Shown: positions 29,401 to 43,100 of the stretch, piece by piece | Position numbering within the stretch: position 1 is the first letter of the stretch | How the letters are laid out: the number at the start of each line of letters is the position of its first letter | Assembly: GCF_009389715.1 (NCBI RefSeq) | Contig: NC_052404.1 | Location: 11,230,480 to 11,294,479, forward strand | Source: Phoenix dactylifera | Taxonomy: Eukaryota > Streptophyta > Magnoliopsida > Arecales > Arecaceae | Direction: 5' to 3' | Length of the DNA stretch: 64,000 nt | Program-made: the position numbers and the translations under genes | Notes under the pieces: generated by a model | The model's database searches: none | What the model saw: only the letters and a program-made list of their open reading frames with translations | What the model was told of the DNA's origin: nothing

Positions 29401-30740
29401 GTCCTGCAAGGATGACAATTTGGAGATTGGTAAAAGATAGTGTTCTTTGCTATTAAAAGTTCTTTCTGCTACATATCTGTATGGAGCATCAGGTGCTTGG
29501 ATTATTTCTCATGCGATGATAAAGCATGATTGTGAGTCTTATGTGCTGTTCTGTAAGTTGACATTCATGACCTGAAAGGATTTTTGTTATCATTTGGTTC
29601 AGAAGGCTTTTTATCTCCGCCTTAAATTTAGAAATAAGGAAGATATGGAGTTGGTTTCTAGGTTCTGGGTTTTTTCAGCAATTGAGTACGTTGGGAGGAC
29701 GAGCGTTCTTTTGCAGAAAGCGAGTGTATACTAAGTTTAAAGTTTCTGTTAGTATTTAGAGGTAGTCTTGGACTTTTGAAGCACTACAATCTCTTACATG
29801 CACCAAAATATCTAAGATAAGATATTTGATTGCAAATACTACGGTCCAGAGGGTCTCCATGAGATGTTCAAAATGTATTTTTCTCGAAAAGAATTAGCAC
29901 ATGTGATGACGCTGAAGTGTGGCTGTGAGCGGTGAGATATAAAAGCTAATGGTATCCAAACAATATAACCAGCCATGGGATAATAACAGGCATCCTGTAT
30001 TCACTTAAAGCATATATACAGATTACATCAAGGCTTTAATATTTATTGAAGATTATATACATTTCCTTGATATTACCGCATAGAGTGGCTTATCCAGCAA
30101 CTTTTGGCAGTCTGCCTGCAATCATTCTTTTCTATTTACTTAACTATTAGAATTAAGACACCATATGGAATCCTTTTTTTTTTTTTTTTTTACCTATTCT
30201 GATCCTTCAACACAACTTCCTCACTATACATTGCACCCAGCTCATACCATCATTTTGCTCTCCTACACATTCTTTATCATACTGAATTGTACAAGATCGC
30301 AGATTGCATCTTGTATGTCTTAATCAGTAAATCAAAAATTTGATTTCAACCTTAATGTCCATGCCACAATATATGAAGCTTATAGGAAGACGGCCAGCAA
30401 TCCTTGATTGGCACCTCTTGCAATCGAGTGCACAAAAAACGTCAAGCACGATCTGGCAAGTGATGAATTCTTGTCTCTTGCACAGTTTGGAAAACAGCCT
30501 TATAGCTTCTTATAGACGTCAATTACCTATCTTTGTAGCTGCTTTCTTAAAAATCAATAAAAAACCTGCAAATTTGAAGCCAACCCACGTAAGCCAGGGG
30601 AAATATATATGTGCAACAAAATACCTTTGCTTGCGTGAATCATAAATCAAGATCATCACCTAGGTAAATGGTTCCCATTCCACACCAAACATCAGCTGCT
30701 ATAAGAACAGGAACAGAGATTGAATACTCACTACTCATGC
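26451..30740. other. Long AT-rich intergenic region
   Basis: Holds the ADF 3' UTR at its left end. No ORF resembles a known protein. A possible weak MITE-like pair of ends is at about 27,944-28,180. The T-rich run at about 30,174-30,191 may be a reversed poly-A tail. Confidence 0.4.
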
Positions 30741-30741
30741 A

Positions 30742-33310
30742 TCATTCTCTGACTCCGGTTACATGCAAATTTTGAGGTACCAAATCCAAGAGAGCAGGTT
30801 TGTCCGGTCCCTTCCCATTCTCTCCAAGGTTCTGAAAGAGTTTTGCAATACAGAAGAGTGTAGACCAGACCATGGCCCAAGACAAAGCTGGGACATTGCC
30901 AATATAAGACAAAAATCCAGTGGATAAGCCTGTATTAACTCTCTTGTCAGTGTCACCATAAGCCAATGATCTTCCACCGGTAACTTACACATTAAGAGTT
31001 GATTATTTGCACCAGAGAGAGCAAGCCTCAGCAAATTTCCATTTTCACATTGTTTGTAGGCCAAATGAGCAAAAGATGTTGGTCCTAAAACGAGCAGTCA
31101 AAGCCCCTTGCAAAATCAAAATAAAGCAGATTCTCTAGTTAATCAGTAGAAGATGCACCCACAAATTACATATATACAATGCACCAAGAGCATTATCATA
31201 ATATAAAGCAGCAGGCGATGAAAGCTTCACATTACAGTGTGGAACCATTTTATCACTAAATGAAACAAAAAATTAAAGCTAAAAACTGATTACTAGAACA
31301 CAAAATTAAGCATCCTCAAGGAGAAAAGCGTCTATATATTAAAATGAACTCAATCTAATATCAATTCACCAATTCGCAGAAAGTGCTCTTTATATTTTGT
31401 ATACTTATTAAGAAACAATCAATAGGTAAGGTCTCAATATTCATTATCTAAAAAAAAGGGTATAAACATTGAAATATAAAGTGAATGGCAAAACGATTTT
31501 GGGAAAGCAAAGTATTCAGTGGCCCAAACAAAAACAAATAAGTAGGCAGTGTCCCAGATGCCGTGGTTGATAACGAGCACCATCATGTGCACCCTTGGTA
31601 TCAAACACGACTGGAATATAATGATCCCAAGAGGGCCAAAACTAAAATTTACAGATCAACCTATTCAACTGGGTCATATGTATTTAACTCAGCCACTGAC
31701 ATCCCTAAAAACCCAGACAGATAGAAACAATGGGGCTTGGGGGGTGTGGAGATTAATAATGGAATAACATAATCTAACAGTTGACCACCTATTCTCTCAA
31801 AAAGAACAGTTGACTGAAGGAATGGTGAGGCAAATGGGAACATGAATATGACTTAACCAAGTGCTGCCTGCACCAACTTTGGTAAAACACTTATCACCTC
31901 ATATTTTGATCAAGTGCCTGTATGTATGGAAGGATGAGCTGATAAACTGAAATGTCTCCTGAACTACTTGTTTTATGGATTTTTGTTTCTTTAACATGGT
32001 TTCTGTTTAAAAGGCGCAATATGGACATCAAGCATGGTTACAATGTACATATCAGATGACTAGCAATAGTTATCAGATGAAGTGAATTTTGCACTGGAAA
32101 GTGTTTTGACGTGAATTATGCCAGTTTTAGTGAAAGTAGGATTCAAAGTCCAAAAAAAAAGAAAACCAAAAGATTATTTTGAAGATCCAGGAATTACTAA
32201 TTGATTGGTCTAATAAAATATAAAATTGAACTTGTTAAATTAAAGCTCATTTGCTCTTTACCTACATTGCAATAATTACAAAACTTATCAGCAGAGTGCT
32301 TTTTCATTTCCCTGGCAACATGGACAGTCAGCAGCCTGTTAGCAGCTTGAAGAGGAGGTGGCATGGGGAAGCCCATAAAAGTGGATTTGTACAGCTGTGC
32401 TTTCATGATCCAGAGTCTTAGCACTGTGATCCCTAACAATTTTCCTGATTCTTTACCATGCAACTCTTAGATCTGCTGAGATTAACTAAGCTGATAAAAA
32501 ATATACGTATCTGGTCAGGTGCTCACGAACCTAGAGCCCACTTCCTCCTCCATCCCCAGATTCCTTCTCAACCGACACTGATATTGTCTTCCTCCTGAGG
32601 GATTCACCTGAAACCCCCAATGCCCGTGACTTAGGAGAAATTTCGAGGCTCCAAGACTTCAAAAGGCCTCAGTTCAAGTTGGGATTTCTTCCCAGTTGCA
32701 TGACCCTGAGCAATTCAGGCATGCCTTTAACAGTTTTGATTGGTCTGCTCTAGGAGTTTCTAATTATAATAGTGATGTTTTACAGTCGAGGATCCCTGGT
32801 TAGGTCATTTCCTACAATTCTCACATGGTTCAAGATCAGCTTAATGAAATTTTTCTTGTATCTGCCCACGCCTCACATGCCATGAGCCTCATTTAATTTA
32901 GATCTAACTTTCTATAAAATATTCTTACAAAATCAACATCAATGAGAAAAAAATAAGATAAAACATAAAGATGTACATTTTAATGTTGAACATACCAAGT
33001 ACGTTAATTGCAATTTCTTTTGATTTCATGTCTGTTGTGTTGTGGAAATGGATCATGTCCTATGGAAATTTATGTAACGAAGAATATTAGGATGTGTAAG
33101 TAAACTACATTGAACAGAAGAAATTTTATACAAAGGTATGCTGAACAGAATACCTGGAAAATGAGGTAAAATGCCTGGATACAAGTGGCAACTTCCATGA
33201 CATGTGCCTTGCCATCTTCCAACTTGTATGATGAAGCATGAACTAGCATTTCCAATTTCAGCACCGACCCTCCTTGAACCACGAAAGAGGCCGCAGCCAT
33301 GCTAAATAAT
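30742..33310 (-). pseudogene. Unrecognised coding-like segments downstream of the PPR gene
   Basis: Several minus-strand pieces look protein-coding but I cannot name them. About 33,140-33,300 reads FVVQGGSVLKLEMLVHASS and ends in CAG|GTATTC. About 32,265-32,463 reads GKLLGITVLRLWIMKAQ and PMPPPLQAANRLL, ending at a GTAGGT-like donor. About 30,742-31,064 has two overlapping plausible frames (one with GDTDKRVNTGLSTGFLSYIG). A further piece at about 33,490-33,600 may belong to the PPR 3' UTR. They could be the degraded or incomplete end of another gene. I found no complete gene model. Confidence 0.25.
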
Positions 33311-33626
33311 GTCTGCAGATAGCCTTCATGTCAACACACCAAAATTATCGCCAGCAATGCTATTTCACAAAAGAAGCATCAATCCACTCTAGAATTTTGC
33401 ATTTGTTTACTTTTTGACTAATGAGTGTTTGATGGCAGAACTACATTTACCACTCAAGCTATGCAGTGCAACAAGGTTTACCACCTGAAATTCCTGATAA
33501 AATGAGTTCAGCATCCTTGAGGCAGATTTGCTGTCCCATATGCTCACATTTAAATAGCCATTCTGAAAGCCATCTAGAATGCATTTAAGATTGGAGTTTG
33601 AGCTTCCAGGTGTGATTCTTTGACCA

Positions 33627-36365
33627 TTATTCTTTAAGCAAAGCACTCTCTCTTGTAACACCCATCAAAAATGTTCCATGGAAAAGAGCACGATAGGTGG
33701 CCCAATTTGGCTTTACACTGTTTCGTAGCATATCATAATACAGTCCAAGAGCCTTAGTCACTTCACCACTTAAAATACAACCATGTATCAAAAAATTGTA
33801 TGCCAGTGCATCAGGCTTCAGCCCCCTACTCAGCATATCATCCCACAGCTTAAAAACTTCCTGTAAATCACCTTTTCTATAGTACTCATAAATAAGTGTT
33901 GAATAGCTAATGCAGTCAGGAAATATTCCATTGTCAACCATGTCAGCAAGAAGATTAATAGCATCCTGAGTTCTTCCTATTTTGCAAAAACCCCTTATCA
34001 ATATATTATATGTGGTTGTGTTTGCTAGGAGCCCTTTGACCATCGCCTTATGCAGTACCATAGCTTCATCTACATTTCCTTCCCTGGCAAAGTGGTCAAG
34101 GAAACAGCCATAAGTAACTTGGTTAGGAAGGAAACTGCTAACCAACATCTCTTTACAAAGCAGCTCTGCTTTTCTGATAAACCCCGCCTTACACAAGCCA
34201 TCTATCAGCACAGTATATGTTACAACATTTGGGACACAGCCCTCACCAGCCATCCTACCCCAAAAACCTAAAGCCTCTGTAATATTTCCTAGTTTCATAT
34301 ATGCATCAATTACATTTGTATATAAAACATCATCTGGTTTGATTCCCTTATCAACCATCTCCCTCAATAGTGAGTATGATCTTACCTGGTCATTCTGTTT
34401 TAGCAATCCATAGATAATCACACTATAGCAGACAAGATCCATTTCAAGACCTCTCTCCACCATTTCCTTCCAAATACTGTCAGCTTCACGTACTCTTCCT
34501 TCTTTGCAGAGTCCATTTAGAAGTGAACTGAAGCTCATCTGGTTTAGCACGAGCTGCTCCCTAGGTAGATCATCTACGAACTCCTTTGCTTCGGAAACCT
34601 TACAGGTCATACACAAGCCACTTATTAAAGACCTATAGGTATAATTATCTGGCAGAAGACCCCCTTCCACCATTGCATCATATAACTGGAAAGCTCTTCC
34701 TGTATCTCCTATTGAGCAATACCCTTCTATCATGACATTATAAGTCACCTCATTTGGAGCTACATTTACTTCAAACATTTCATTAAACAGTTGAGCTGCT
34801 TGTGTCATCATCTTAGCCCAACAAAACCCACTGATTAGTGCTGTAAAGGTATGGGTATTCCATGTCACCCCCTTCTTGGGCATCTGGCGGTGAAGCTTTA
34901 AGGCAGCATCCAAACCCCCCTCCTTGCAATACCCAGTAATTAATGCAGTAAAGGTCACTGCATTTGGTGCCACCCCTTTATCAATCATCTCCTGATATAG
35001 AGCCTCTGCTTTACTCAAATTCCCCAACTTACAGTGCCCATTTATCAAAGCATTATATGGGTAAACTGTAACCTGTAAACCCTCCTCTCTCATTTTACCA
35101 AACAGAAGGAGTGCATCCTCCAGTTTCCCTCTCTTGCACAATGAATCGATCAATATCGAGTACGTAACATCATTTGGTGACAGATCCTTCTCTTTCATCT
35201 TCAAAAATAGAGACTCGGCCTCATCAAATTTCCCACTTTTACACACAGAATTGATCAGAGCATTGTAGGCAAACACATTAGGGATAATTCCCAACCTCGC
35301 CAACCCATGAACCAGATCAAAAGCCTCTTCTATCTTCCCTGTCCTCCTCAATCCATCGACCAGAATCGAGCAAACAGCTTCATTCAGAACGAACTTGAAA
35401 CCCATCATCTCCTTTGTCATCTCCAGGGCCATGCCGAACTCCGCCGCCTTGCAAAGGCCAAGCACCAGCGCACGATAAGTCATGACGTCCGCCTTCAACC
35501 CTTTATCTCCCAATGAATTCTTAATCTCCACCGCCTCCATGACTCGACGGTTCCTGCATAGCCCATGAATCAACACATTATAAGTATCGACGCTAGAATT
35601 TAGCCCTTCCATTTCCATCTGATGCACTATTTCCTTCGCTCTGTCCAAATGCTTCAATTCACAGTAGCTCCTCACCGCCGCGGTGTAAATGAAGTTATCG
35701 GGACGAGCCCCGGCTCTCATTACCTCGTCAAACACTCCCGATACCAGATCAAACCGCCGGATCTTCGCCAGTCCATACATCACGTCGCTGAATGTTCTAA
35801 TCTCGGGGAGCAAACCGGAGCCAATCGTGAGCTCAAGGATGGAGAGAGCATCCAATTCCCTCCGGCATTGAAGATAAGCCTGGATCAAGAAGTCGAAGCC
35901 GAGGGCGGAGGGGAAGTGGCAAAGGTCTCGGGAGCGGAGCATGGAGTGGAACGCGTCGGCGGGGGCGACGGTGCGGTGGGAGGCGAGGGTTTGGAGGAGG
36001 GAGGAGGCGGGCCAGTGGAGGCCGGCGCGGAGGAGGGCGAGGGAGAGGATGGAGAAAGAGAGGGAGGAGTGGGGGAAGCCGCGGTGGAGGTCGAGGAAGT
36101 TGAAGAAGCGGAGGGCGAGGCGCGGGTGGTCGAGGGACTGGAGGAGGAGCGCCTCCACATGGCGGGGCCGGAGACGGTGGGCGACGAATGGGGCGTTGAG
36201 GGAGACGCGCCAGCTCTGCTTCGAGTGGAGGATCTCGCGGAGGATTCTGACGAAGCCCTCGTCGCGCTCGTCGTCAGGGGCTAGGCAGTGGGTGAGCGTT
36301 CTGGCGACGACGAGGATAACTGGGCTGCGGAGGACGGAAGGGAGGGAGAGGGGAAGCTGCCTCAT
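33627..36365 (-). CDS. P-class pentatricopeptide repeat protein (At5g59900-like), 912 aa
   Basis: A single intronless frame from ATG 36365 to the stop at 33627. The Arg/Ser/Leu-rich, acid-poor N-terminus (MRQLPLSLPSVLRSP) looks like an organelle transit peptide, probably mitochondrial. From about residue 120 there are some twenty consecutive 35-residue P-type PPR motifs of the form VTYxxLIxGLCKxGxxxEAxxLxxxM, with no E or DYW tail. PPR proteins of this class bind specific organellar RNAs and affect splicing, stability or translation. Length, repeat order and the C-terminal run (FPDCISYSTLIYEYYRKGD, LKPDALAYNFLIHGC) resemble Arabidopsis At5g59900. The RNA target is unknown. The 5' 500 bp is far more GC-rich than the rest, a monocot trait. 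Confidence 0.93.
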   Translation of the reverse strand: MRQLPLSLPSVLRSPVILVVARTLTHCLAPDDERDEGFVRILREILHSKQSWRVSLNAPFVAHRLRPRHVEALLLQSLDHPRLALRFFNFLDLHRGFPHSSLSFSILSLALLRAGLHWPASSLLQTLASHRTVAPADAFHSMLRSRDLCHFPSALGFDFLIQAYLQCRRELDALSILELTIGSGLLPEIRTFSDVMYGLAKIRRFDLVSGVFDEVMRAGARPDNFIYTAAVRSYCELKHLDRAKEIVHQMEMEGLNSSVDTYNVLIHGLCRNRRVMEAVEIKNSLGDKGLKADVMTYRALVLGLCKAAEFGMALEMTKEMMGFKFVLNEAVCSILVDGLRRTGKIEEAFDLVHGLARLGIIPNVFAYNALINSVCKSGKFDEAESLFLKMKEKDLSPNDVTYSILIDSLCKRGKLEDALLLFGKMREEGLQVTVYPYNALINGHCKLGNLSKAEALYQEMIDKGVAPNAVTFTALITGYCKEGGLDAALKLHRQMPKKGVTWNTHTFTALISGFCWAKMMTQAAQLFNEMFEVNVAPNEVTYNVMIEGYCSIGDTGRAFQLYDAMVEGGLLPDNYTYRSLISGLCMTCKVSEAKEFVDDLPREQLVLNQMSFSSLLNGLCKEGRVREADSIWKEMVERGLEMDLVCYSVIIYGLLKQNDQVRSYSLLREMVDKGIKPDDVLYTNVIDAYMKLGNITEALGFWGRMAGEGCVPNVVTYTVLIDGLCKAGFIRKAELLCKEMLVSSFLPNQVTYGCFLDHFAREGNVDEAMVLHKAMVKGLLANTTTYNILIRGFCKIGRTQDAINLLADMVDNGIFPDCISYSTLIYEYYRKGDLQEVFKLWDDMLSRGLKPDALAYNFLIHGCILSGEVTKALGLYYDMLRNSVKPNWATYRALFHGTFLMGVTRESALLKE

Positions 36366-36482
36366 TAGAGTCGGGGCGACCGCTCCGCGTCGGAGTCCCG
36401 GCGGGGCGATTTATAGTCACGTCGGACCGGATTTCCTCCACACCTGCTCACTTCGGAAATCTACCATTACCTATGTCAACAA

Positions 36483-36942
36483 GCGCTCCATTTGGCTGGC
36501 GGAAAAAAAAAAAATCTCACTAAAATAAATTTTTTAGAAAGATAATTTTTAAAAATATAATATTTTTAAAAATAATTTTAATATATTTAATTGAACATAA
36601 AAAAATAATATATTTTATGTAGGCTTATATTTAATTGAGCATCTATTTTTCTGAAATATATATATATATATAATATCTATTATATCTTTAAAACAGAAAA
36701 AAATTATTCATGAATTTTAATGGCGTAAAGATATTTTTGGAAAAAAAATTTCATTTTCAACCCACAAGAAAATACCTTTTTCGTGCTTTTCATTAGTTTT
36801 TCTTTTACATAAAATATAAGAATCTTATTCTCATAAATATACTACTTTTCTTCTTCTTTTTAATTTTAATTAAACAAGAGGTATTACTTTTTTTTCATTA
36901 ATCACGTTTTTTCTTCTTTTTTTCAGCGAACCAAATGAGTCT
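36483..36942. mobile_element. MITE related to the 19.0-kb element (about 460 bp)
   Basis: The ends CTCCATTTGGCTGGCGGAAAAA and, inverted, ACTCATTTGGTTCGCTGAAAAA pair imperfectly and resemble the TIRs of the 19,014-19,702 element. CAA flanks both sides. The interior is extremely AT-rich with no ORF. It lies about 120 bp upstream of the PPR start. Confidence 0.6.
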
Positions 36943-38380
<1,438 letters not shown>

Positions 38381-38384
38381 TTCC

Positions 38385-38830
38385 CCATCACCACCCCACA
38401 GAGTGCTATCAGAGTGGCTGGCTATATAAGCAGCCACCCAATCCGCCGCTCTATTAGTTTTACGGAGCATATGCTTGGCGTGAAGGGCCCCGTCATTTCT
38501 TACCATAGCTCAGATATCTCGTAGCAAAGGATGGACGCAACCATCGTCCCTAGAGCCTCTCCGGATCCAATTGATGACAGTGGTCGAGTCCCCTTTCAGG
38601 ACAATGAAACTGGCCCATTAGATACATCGGGCATAATAAGGCCCACCCACGCGGTGCGCAACTTTATATCTGGGATCGATGTATGGAAGAGCTGACTGTC
38701 CCTCACAATTCTAGCAGATGAGGCTCGGAAAATAAAATATGTACGGTTCTATATACGGCCGTCTAAAATAGATCCGTCAAAATACCCTTTGAAATAATTT
38801 GGAGATAGAAGTTCCGTAAAAGATACCGTG
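38385..38830 (-). mobile_element. RNase H-like (RVT_3) remnant of a non-LTR retrotransposon
   Basis: Minus-strand frames, broken by stops and shifts, read FDGSILDGR, then VILKGDSTTVINWIRRGSRD, HPLLRDI, and HMLRKTNRAADWVAAYIASHS. This is the order of plant RNase H-like domains found at the end of LINE pol or as stand-alone fragments. It is not functional. Confidence 0.8.
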
Positions 38831-38949
38831 CGGAATACTACCGAAGTAGAGAGGAGCCTTTGCGGTCTCCCCATTATTCCATGACGCAGACGGCAAGCGC
38901 TTCTCCCGCGCAGGTCAGGCTTCCAACTGGGATTTCCGTCTCCCGTGGC

Positions 38950-39254
38950 CACCTCATCGATCCGAGCCCAATAGAGATATCCAATCACAACGAAACGCGT
39001 GTCCAGAATATCTTTTTCAGACTATTATATGCCGTCGATTTCTTGGAAGAAGTCAAAAGATAAGATCACGCCCAGCTCATCGATCCGAACCCTTACTCCC
39101 CATCCAATCAGAACCGACCGCCTCCATCGATAAATATGAAACCAACCCGTCCGCTTTTTCTCCATCTGATCGCCGGTTCCCCTCTCCTTCCGTCAAGTAC
39201 GATCTCCTCTCCCGTCCTTTCCCTTCCCAAACCCTCCCCTCGACCTTGATTCCC
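38950..39254 (+). promoter_or_regulatory. Histone H2B promoter with duplicated module
   Basis: CTCATCGATCCGA occurs twice (38953-38965 and 39076-39088). Each copy is followed by a CCAATCA box (38981-38987 and 39104-39110), the second within CATCCAATCA. GATCCG resembles the core of the plant histone octamer and CATCCA the nonamer. A TATA-like ATAAATA lies at 39130-39136. S-phase control is the usual role of such motifs and is inferred here. Confidence 0.5.
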
Positions 39255-39719
39255 ATGGCTCCCAAGGGAGAGAAAAAGCCTGCAGAGAAGAAGCCGGCCT
39301 CCGATAAGCCGGCGGAGGAGAAGGAGAAGAAGACGGTCGCTGAGAAGGCCCCCGCCGAGAAGAAGCCCAAGGCCGAGAAGCGGCTGCCGTCCAAGGAGGG
39401 GGCTACCGGCGACAAGAAGAAGAAGAAGAAGGCGAAGAAGAGCAGCGAGACCTACAAGATCTACATCTTTAAGGTCCTGAAGCAGGTCCACCCGGACATC
39501 GGGATCTCGAGCAAGGCGATGGGCATCATGAACTCCTTCATCAACGACATCTTCGAGAAGCTCGCCCAGGAGGCATCCAGGCTTGCCCGCTACAACAAGA
39601 AGCCTACCATTACCTCCCGGGAGATTCAGACCTCTGTCCGCCTCGTCCTCCCCGGCGAGCTTGCGAAGCATGCTGTCTCGGAGGGCACCAAGGCTGTCAC
39701 CAAGTTCACTAGCTCTTGA
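39255..39719 (+). CDS. H2B: Histone H2B, 154 aa
   Basis: An intronless frame. I chose the ATG at 39255 ([15 protein letters not shown]), since the frame upstream has no ATG. It has a long Lys/Ala/Glu/Pro-rich N-terminal tail of the plant type. The histone fold follows: [55 protein letters not shown], and the C-terminal helix ending [15 protein letters not shown]. The tail holds the lysine of the conserved monoubiquitination motif ([12 protein letters not shown]). It forms the nucleosome core with H2A, H3 and H4. Codons are strongly GC-rich, as in highly expressed plant histones. No truncation is seen. Confidence 0.98.
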   Translation: MAPKGEKKPAEKKPASDKPAEEKEKKTVAEKAPAEKKPKAEKRLPSKEGATGDKKKKKKAKKSSETYKIYIFKVLKQVHPDIGISSKAMGIMNSFINDIFEKLAQEASRLARYNKKPTITSREIQTSVRLVLPGELAKHAVSEGTKAVTKFTSS

Positions 39720-42700
39720 ATGATCTTGGATTTGGTTTGTGGGCGTTGTCCGAAGCTGATCTGGAAATCTAGGATTGTATTTGGGATGCTTGTTTGCCCC
39801 TTCCCTTTATCTGTTTTACGTTATGTTTTATTTCCTTATTTTGATATTTTGTTGGAAGTTGGATAGTCTGATGTAAAATACCTATCTCAGATGAGGAAAT
39901 CTAAAGATTAGATCTTCTTTGATATGCCTGATTTGAGCTTGTTACTTTTCGGCTTCCGGAATGCATTCTGGTTAAGTAGGGGAGGGTGCTATATGTGTAC
40001 TTAAGATTAGTATAACCTTTTTTTTTTTTGAAATGTAAATTTAGTTACTTGCCTCGTTACTTTTCGATCTGATGCTATCTCTAGAGTTTTGGGTACTTCT
40101 CGTCCTGTTATTTGTGGAAGTTCTGCTGGTTTTCAATGCTTGACTGCCTGTCTATTATTCTGTCCACCTGGATGGATTCTTGAATGGTGGAAGACTTGGA
40201 ATCATGAAGGATCTTTATTCCTGTTGTTCTTGTTTATTTGAACTGACTAGTATTAATTTGATATGAACCAACGTTTTCATATATTTTTAGACAAAATGCC
40301 TTTGTAGATAGAGAAGTTGAGATGATTTCTTGGGTATGTGAACAATAGCCCTTGTGGGAGCTGTCAGTCTGACATTTTCTCTGTTCATGTGCCATATCTT
40401 GAAATTTAATATGATGACATTGCTCCTCTGTTACTAGGTTTTGATATTGGTGCAATATAGACTTGAATGCTATAAGAATTTTTCAAGTATGCTAAAACTA
40501 ATGCAATATCGGTAGTCTCTACCTTTGTTAGTAGATCTATAAAGCTATAGTGTGTATTATGGTGGCAATTGGTTGGACCTGAGAAAAATTGATGGTCTCC
40601 TTGTCAGTTTTGTATAAAGATAAGTGATATAGTGAAAGTGTGAAACCATGTAGAATAGACCAATAAAGAACTTTGCCTTCGTAATTCAAGTTTCAGGAAC
40701 TGTCTTGGTGCACCATTGCTGTCATTTCTTATGCATATGGTTACAAGTATTTACTCTCCCAGTGTGCCCTATGAAGTAGCACCAGGTGGATTTTTAGATA
40801 GGGTCTTTGTAAAAGCTATGTTTTTCTCGACATAAATTAATTAATCATATGATAGACGATGTTCAATGGAACATTTATTCTTTAACGAGTTATTCATCAC
40901 ATATTTAAGTGATAGAAAGTCACAAAGCAGCTTCAATTTGTTGTTTATGCTACGCAATTTTTCTCCTCATTTACCACAATGCTTGATTTCTGTTGGAAAT
41001 TCGTTCCTTGATTCTTGCTCTTATTCTCAGGATGGTGTTCATCTTTAATGTATATTCATATCATTCCAATTTGGGGTTGCCTTTCTTTGTAGGTACATCA
41101 TGACGCCAGCTTCTATTTATCTTGGCTCTCCGTTGTTTATTTTCTGGTTTGGCTAGGTGAATCTGCCTATGAATTCATAATTTTTCTGTTTTTGTCAGAT
41201 ACATTTTTAACTCTTCTTCTTAAGAGATTGATGGATGTCAATGTTTAATGGCATGTTGGGGAATAATCTGCTCGTGGTTGTGTGATAGATAGCCAATAGC
41301 TTAAAGACAAAAGTAATTGGCAACTCCAGAGGATAATTTTTTGTTATGGCAGATATTATTGTTATTTTACTTGTTGAAATATCTTTCACATTTAATAATG
41401 TATATTCATCAAGTTGAACCTCGATTTCCAATTTTTAGGGTTCCAATCTGGCATGTTTTAAGCCCTTTCATAGTATGAACCTTCTAAATAATTCTTTCGT
41501 ACTATATTCAGATTCTTAAGCCAGTAAACATGCCCTTTGGCTTGCTGCCTGGGGATCATGGAACTTTGCAGTTCTCTCGCATGCTATGGCTGCACTTATA
41601 TTTTGGTTATGTTTTGCGTTTTTTTTTTTGGTATCTCTTTCAAGCGGTGATTTGATTATAAACGACTAGCCCTTTTAATATCAGTTGGAGTCATAGGGTA
41701 TGATTTCTTGGTTTTGCGATGAATGACTGGTTGAATAGCATATGAGCAAAGTAAGGGGTATTCATGGGAAGGTGCTTGCTTTTAGAAGTTTAAGGATGAA
41801 AAAATGTTTGGCCGTTGGGTTCCATCTCTGGTCGGATACTTCATGTCGTTTTTTTAATACAGTTCTGAATTAGATTGGCATGCATCTCTTAGCAATTACT
41901 GATTCATGGTGATCAGCACTTTTCCTGGTTCTCTGTGTTTTTTGTCAAAAACAGTGTGCTTGCTTACAGTTATAGACGAGGGACACGTCCACATTCTCAG
42001 ACCACCAAGGCAAGGCTCCAGGACTGGCAGATGTTCCACGTCGTTTCCTGGTTTCATTAGCTTTCCTCCATTGCTTTTCTGTGCAGAAAATGGGGATGAT
42101 GGAAGGTTTGGTGGATGGTTTCAATGAAGATTGATTGTTGTGTTACTCAGTTATCAACAATACCTTTCTGGTGTTTATGACTTTATGGCAACTAGACATG
42201 CGGCATTGTAGTGGTTAATTGCTGATTACAGCATTGCTTTATTTCCTAGCTGAAAACTATTTTTGTTACTTCAATGTGTAGCTGGTTGAGTGAGATATTA
42301 TACTCATACGCAAGTTTGGTTTGGTACTGAGCAAATCCTCATGTCAACATACTATGTAGCATTGTCATATACAGACTCAGGAGCTTTTGAGCAAAAAACA
42401 GATTTGACTGAAATCATGAACTTTCTATAAACTGAAGCCTTCGTTTTATTTTTCAGCATGAAATGCCTCTCTTTTTTGCACATCCTCGCTGCGCCGCAGA
42501 ATGGAGAAGCTTCGCTGTTCAAGCCATCTTCTCTAACAGTGTTCTTTTGCATGCCATATGAACGTGCCTTTTTATCTTAAAAAAAAAATCATACGGTTGT
42601 ATGCTTGTAAGTTCTTAGTAACTCCATAGTAAAGTTCTTAGTAACTTTTCTATCTCAGCAACTCCTTATTAAAGATCTGCATCTCGTGGCAATTACTGAT

Positions 42701-43100
42701 TCATGAGAGGGTTATTACTTTTTGGGGAGTCTTGTTGTTGAACCAAGGGTTTTCCATCAAATGCATCGGAGGAGATTCCTGATGGTTCTTAGGCCTTGTA
42801 GGATGGGGAATTGTTTTTGGGTACAGGAATCTGCTGCATGTTACTTGAAATTCGCCATTTCAGCACACATCGACATCTGAATTCTGTTTCAATGTGGTCT
42901 GGCGATGAAAACAATTAGTACAGCAAAATTTTGCGCTAACCCAGGAACTAAAACTAATTGTTTTAATGCAGCACCCATCATACAAACGGGTAAAAGAGAG
43001 AACAGAATTAAGGGGAAAACTAATTTTGCCCTACACCATATTAGCAAGGGAGTACTGTAATTCTTCTAGGGGATGCTCTTAGTTCCGATCTTACTAGGTC
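39720..43100. other. Intergenic region without a supported gene
   Basis: Contains the H2B 3' UTR, T-runs at about 40,018-40,031 and 41,620-41,630, and only short random frames. I see no domain, clear repeat or TIR pair here. Confidence 0.5.

Noticed and set aside
35622-36528. Plus-strand frames of 195-220 codons, Glu/Gly- and Arg-rich
   Set aside because: Shadows of the GC-rich 5' half of the PPR gene on the other strand.
39108-39671. 187-codon Leu-rich frame antisense to H2B
   Set aside because: Shadow of the Lys/GC-rich H2B coding strand.
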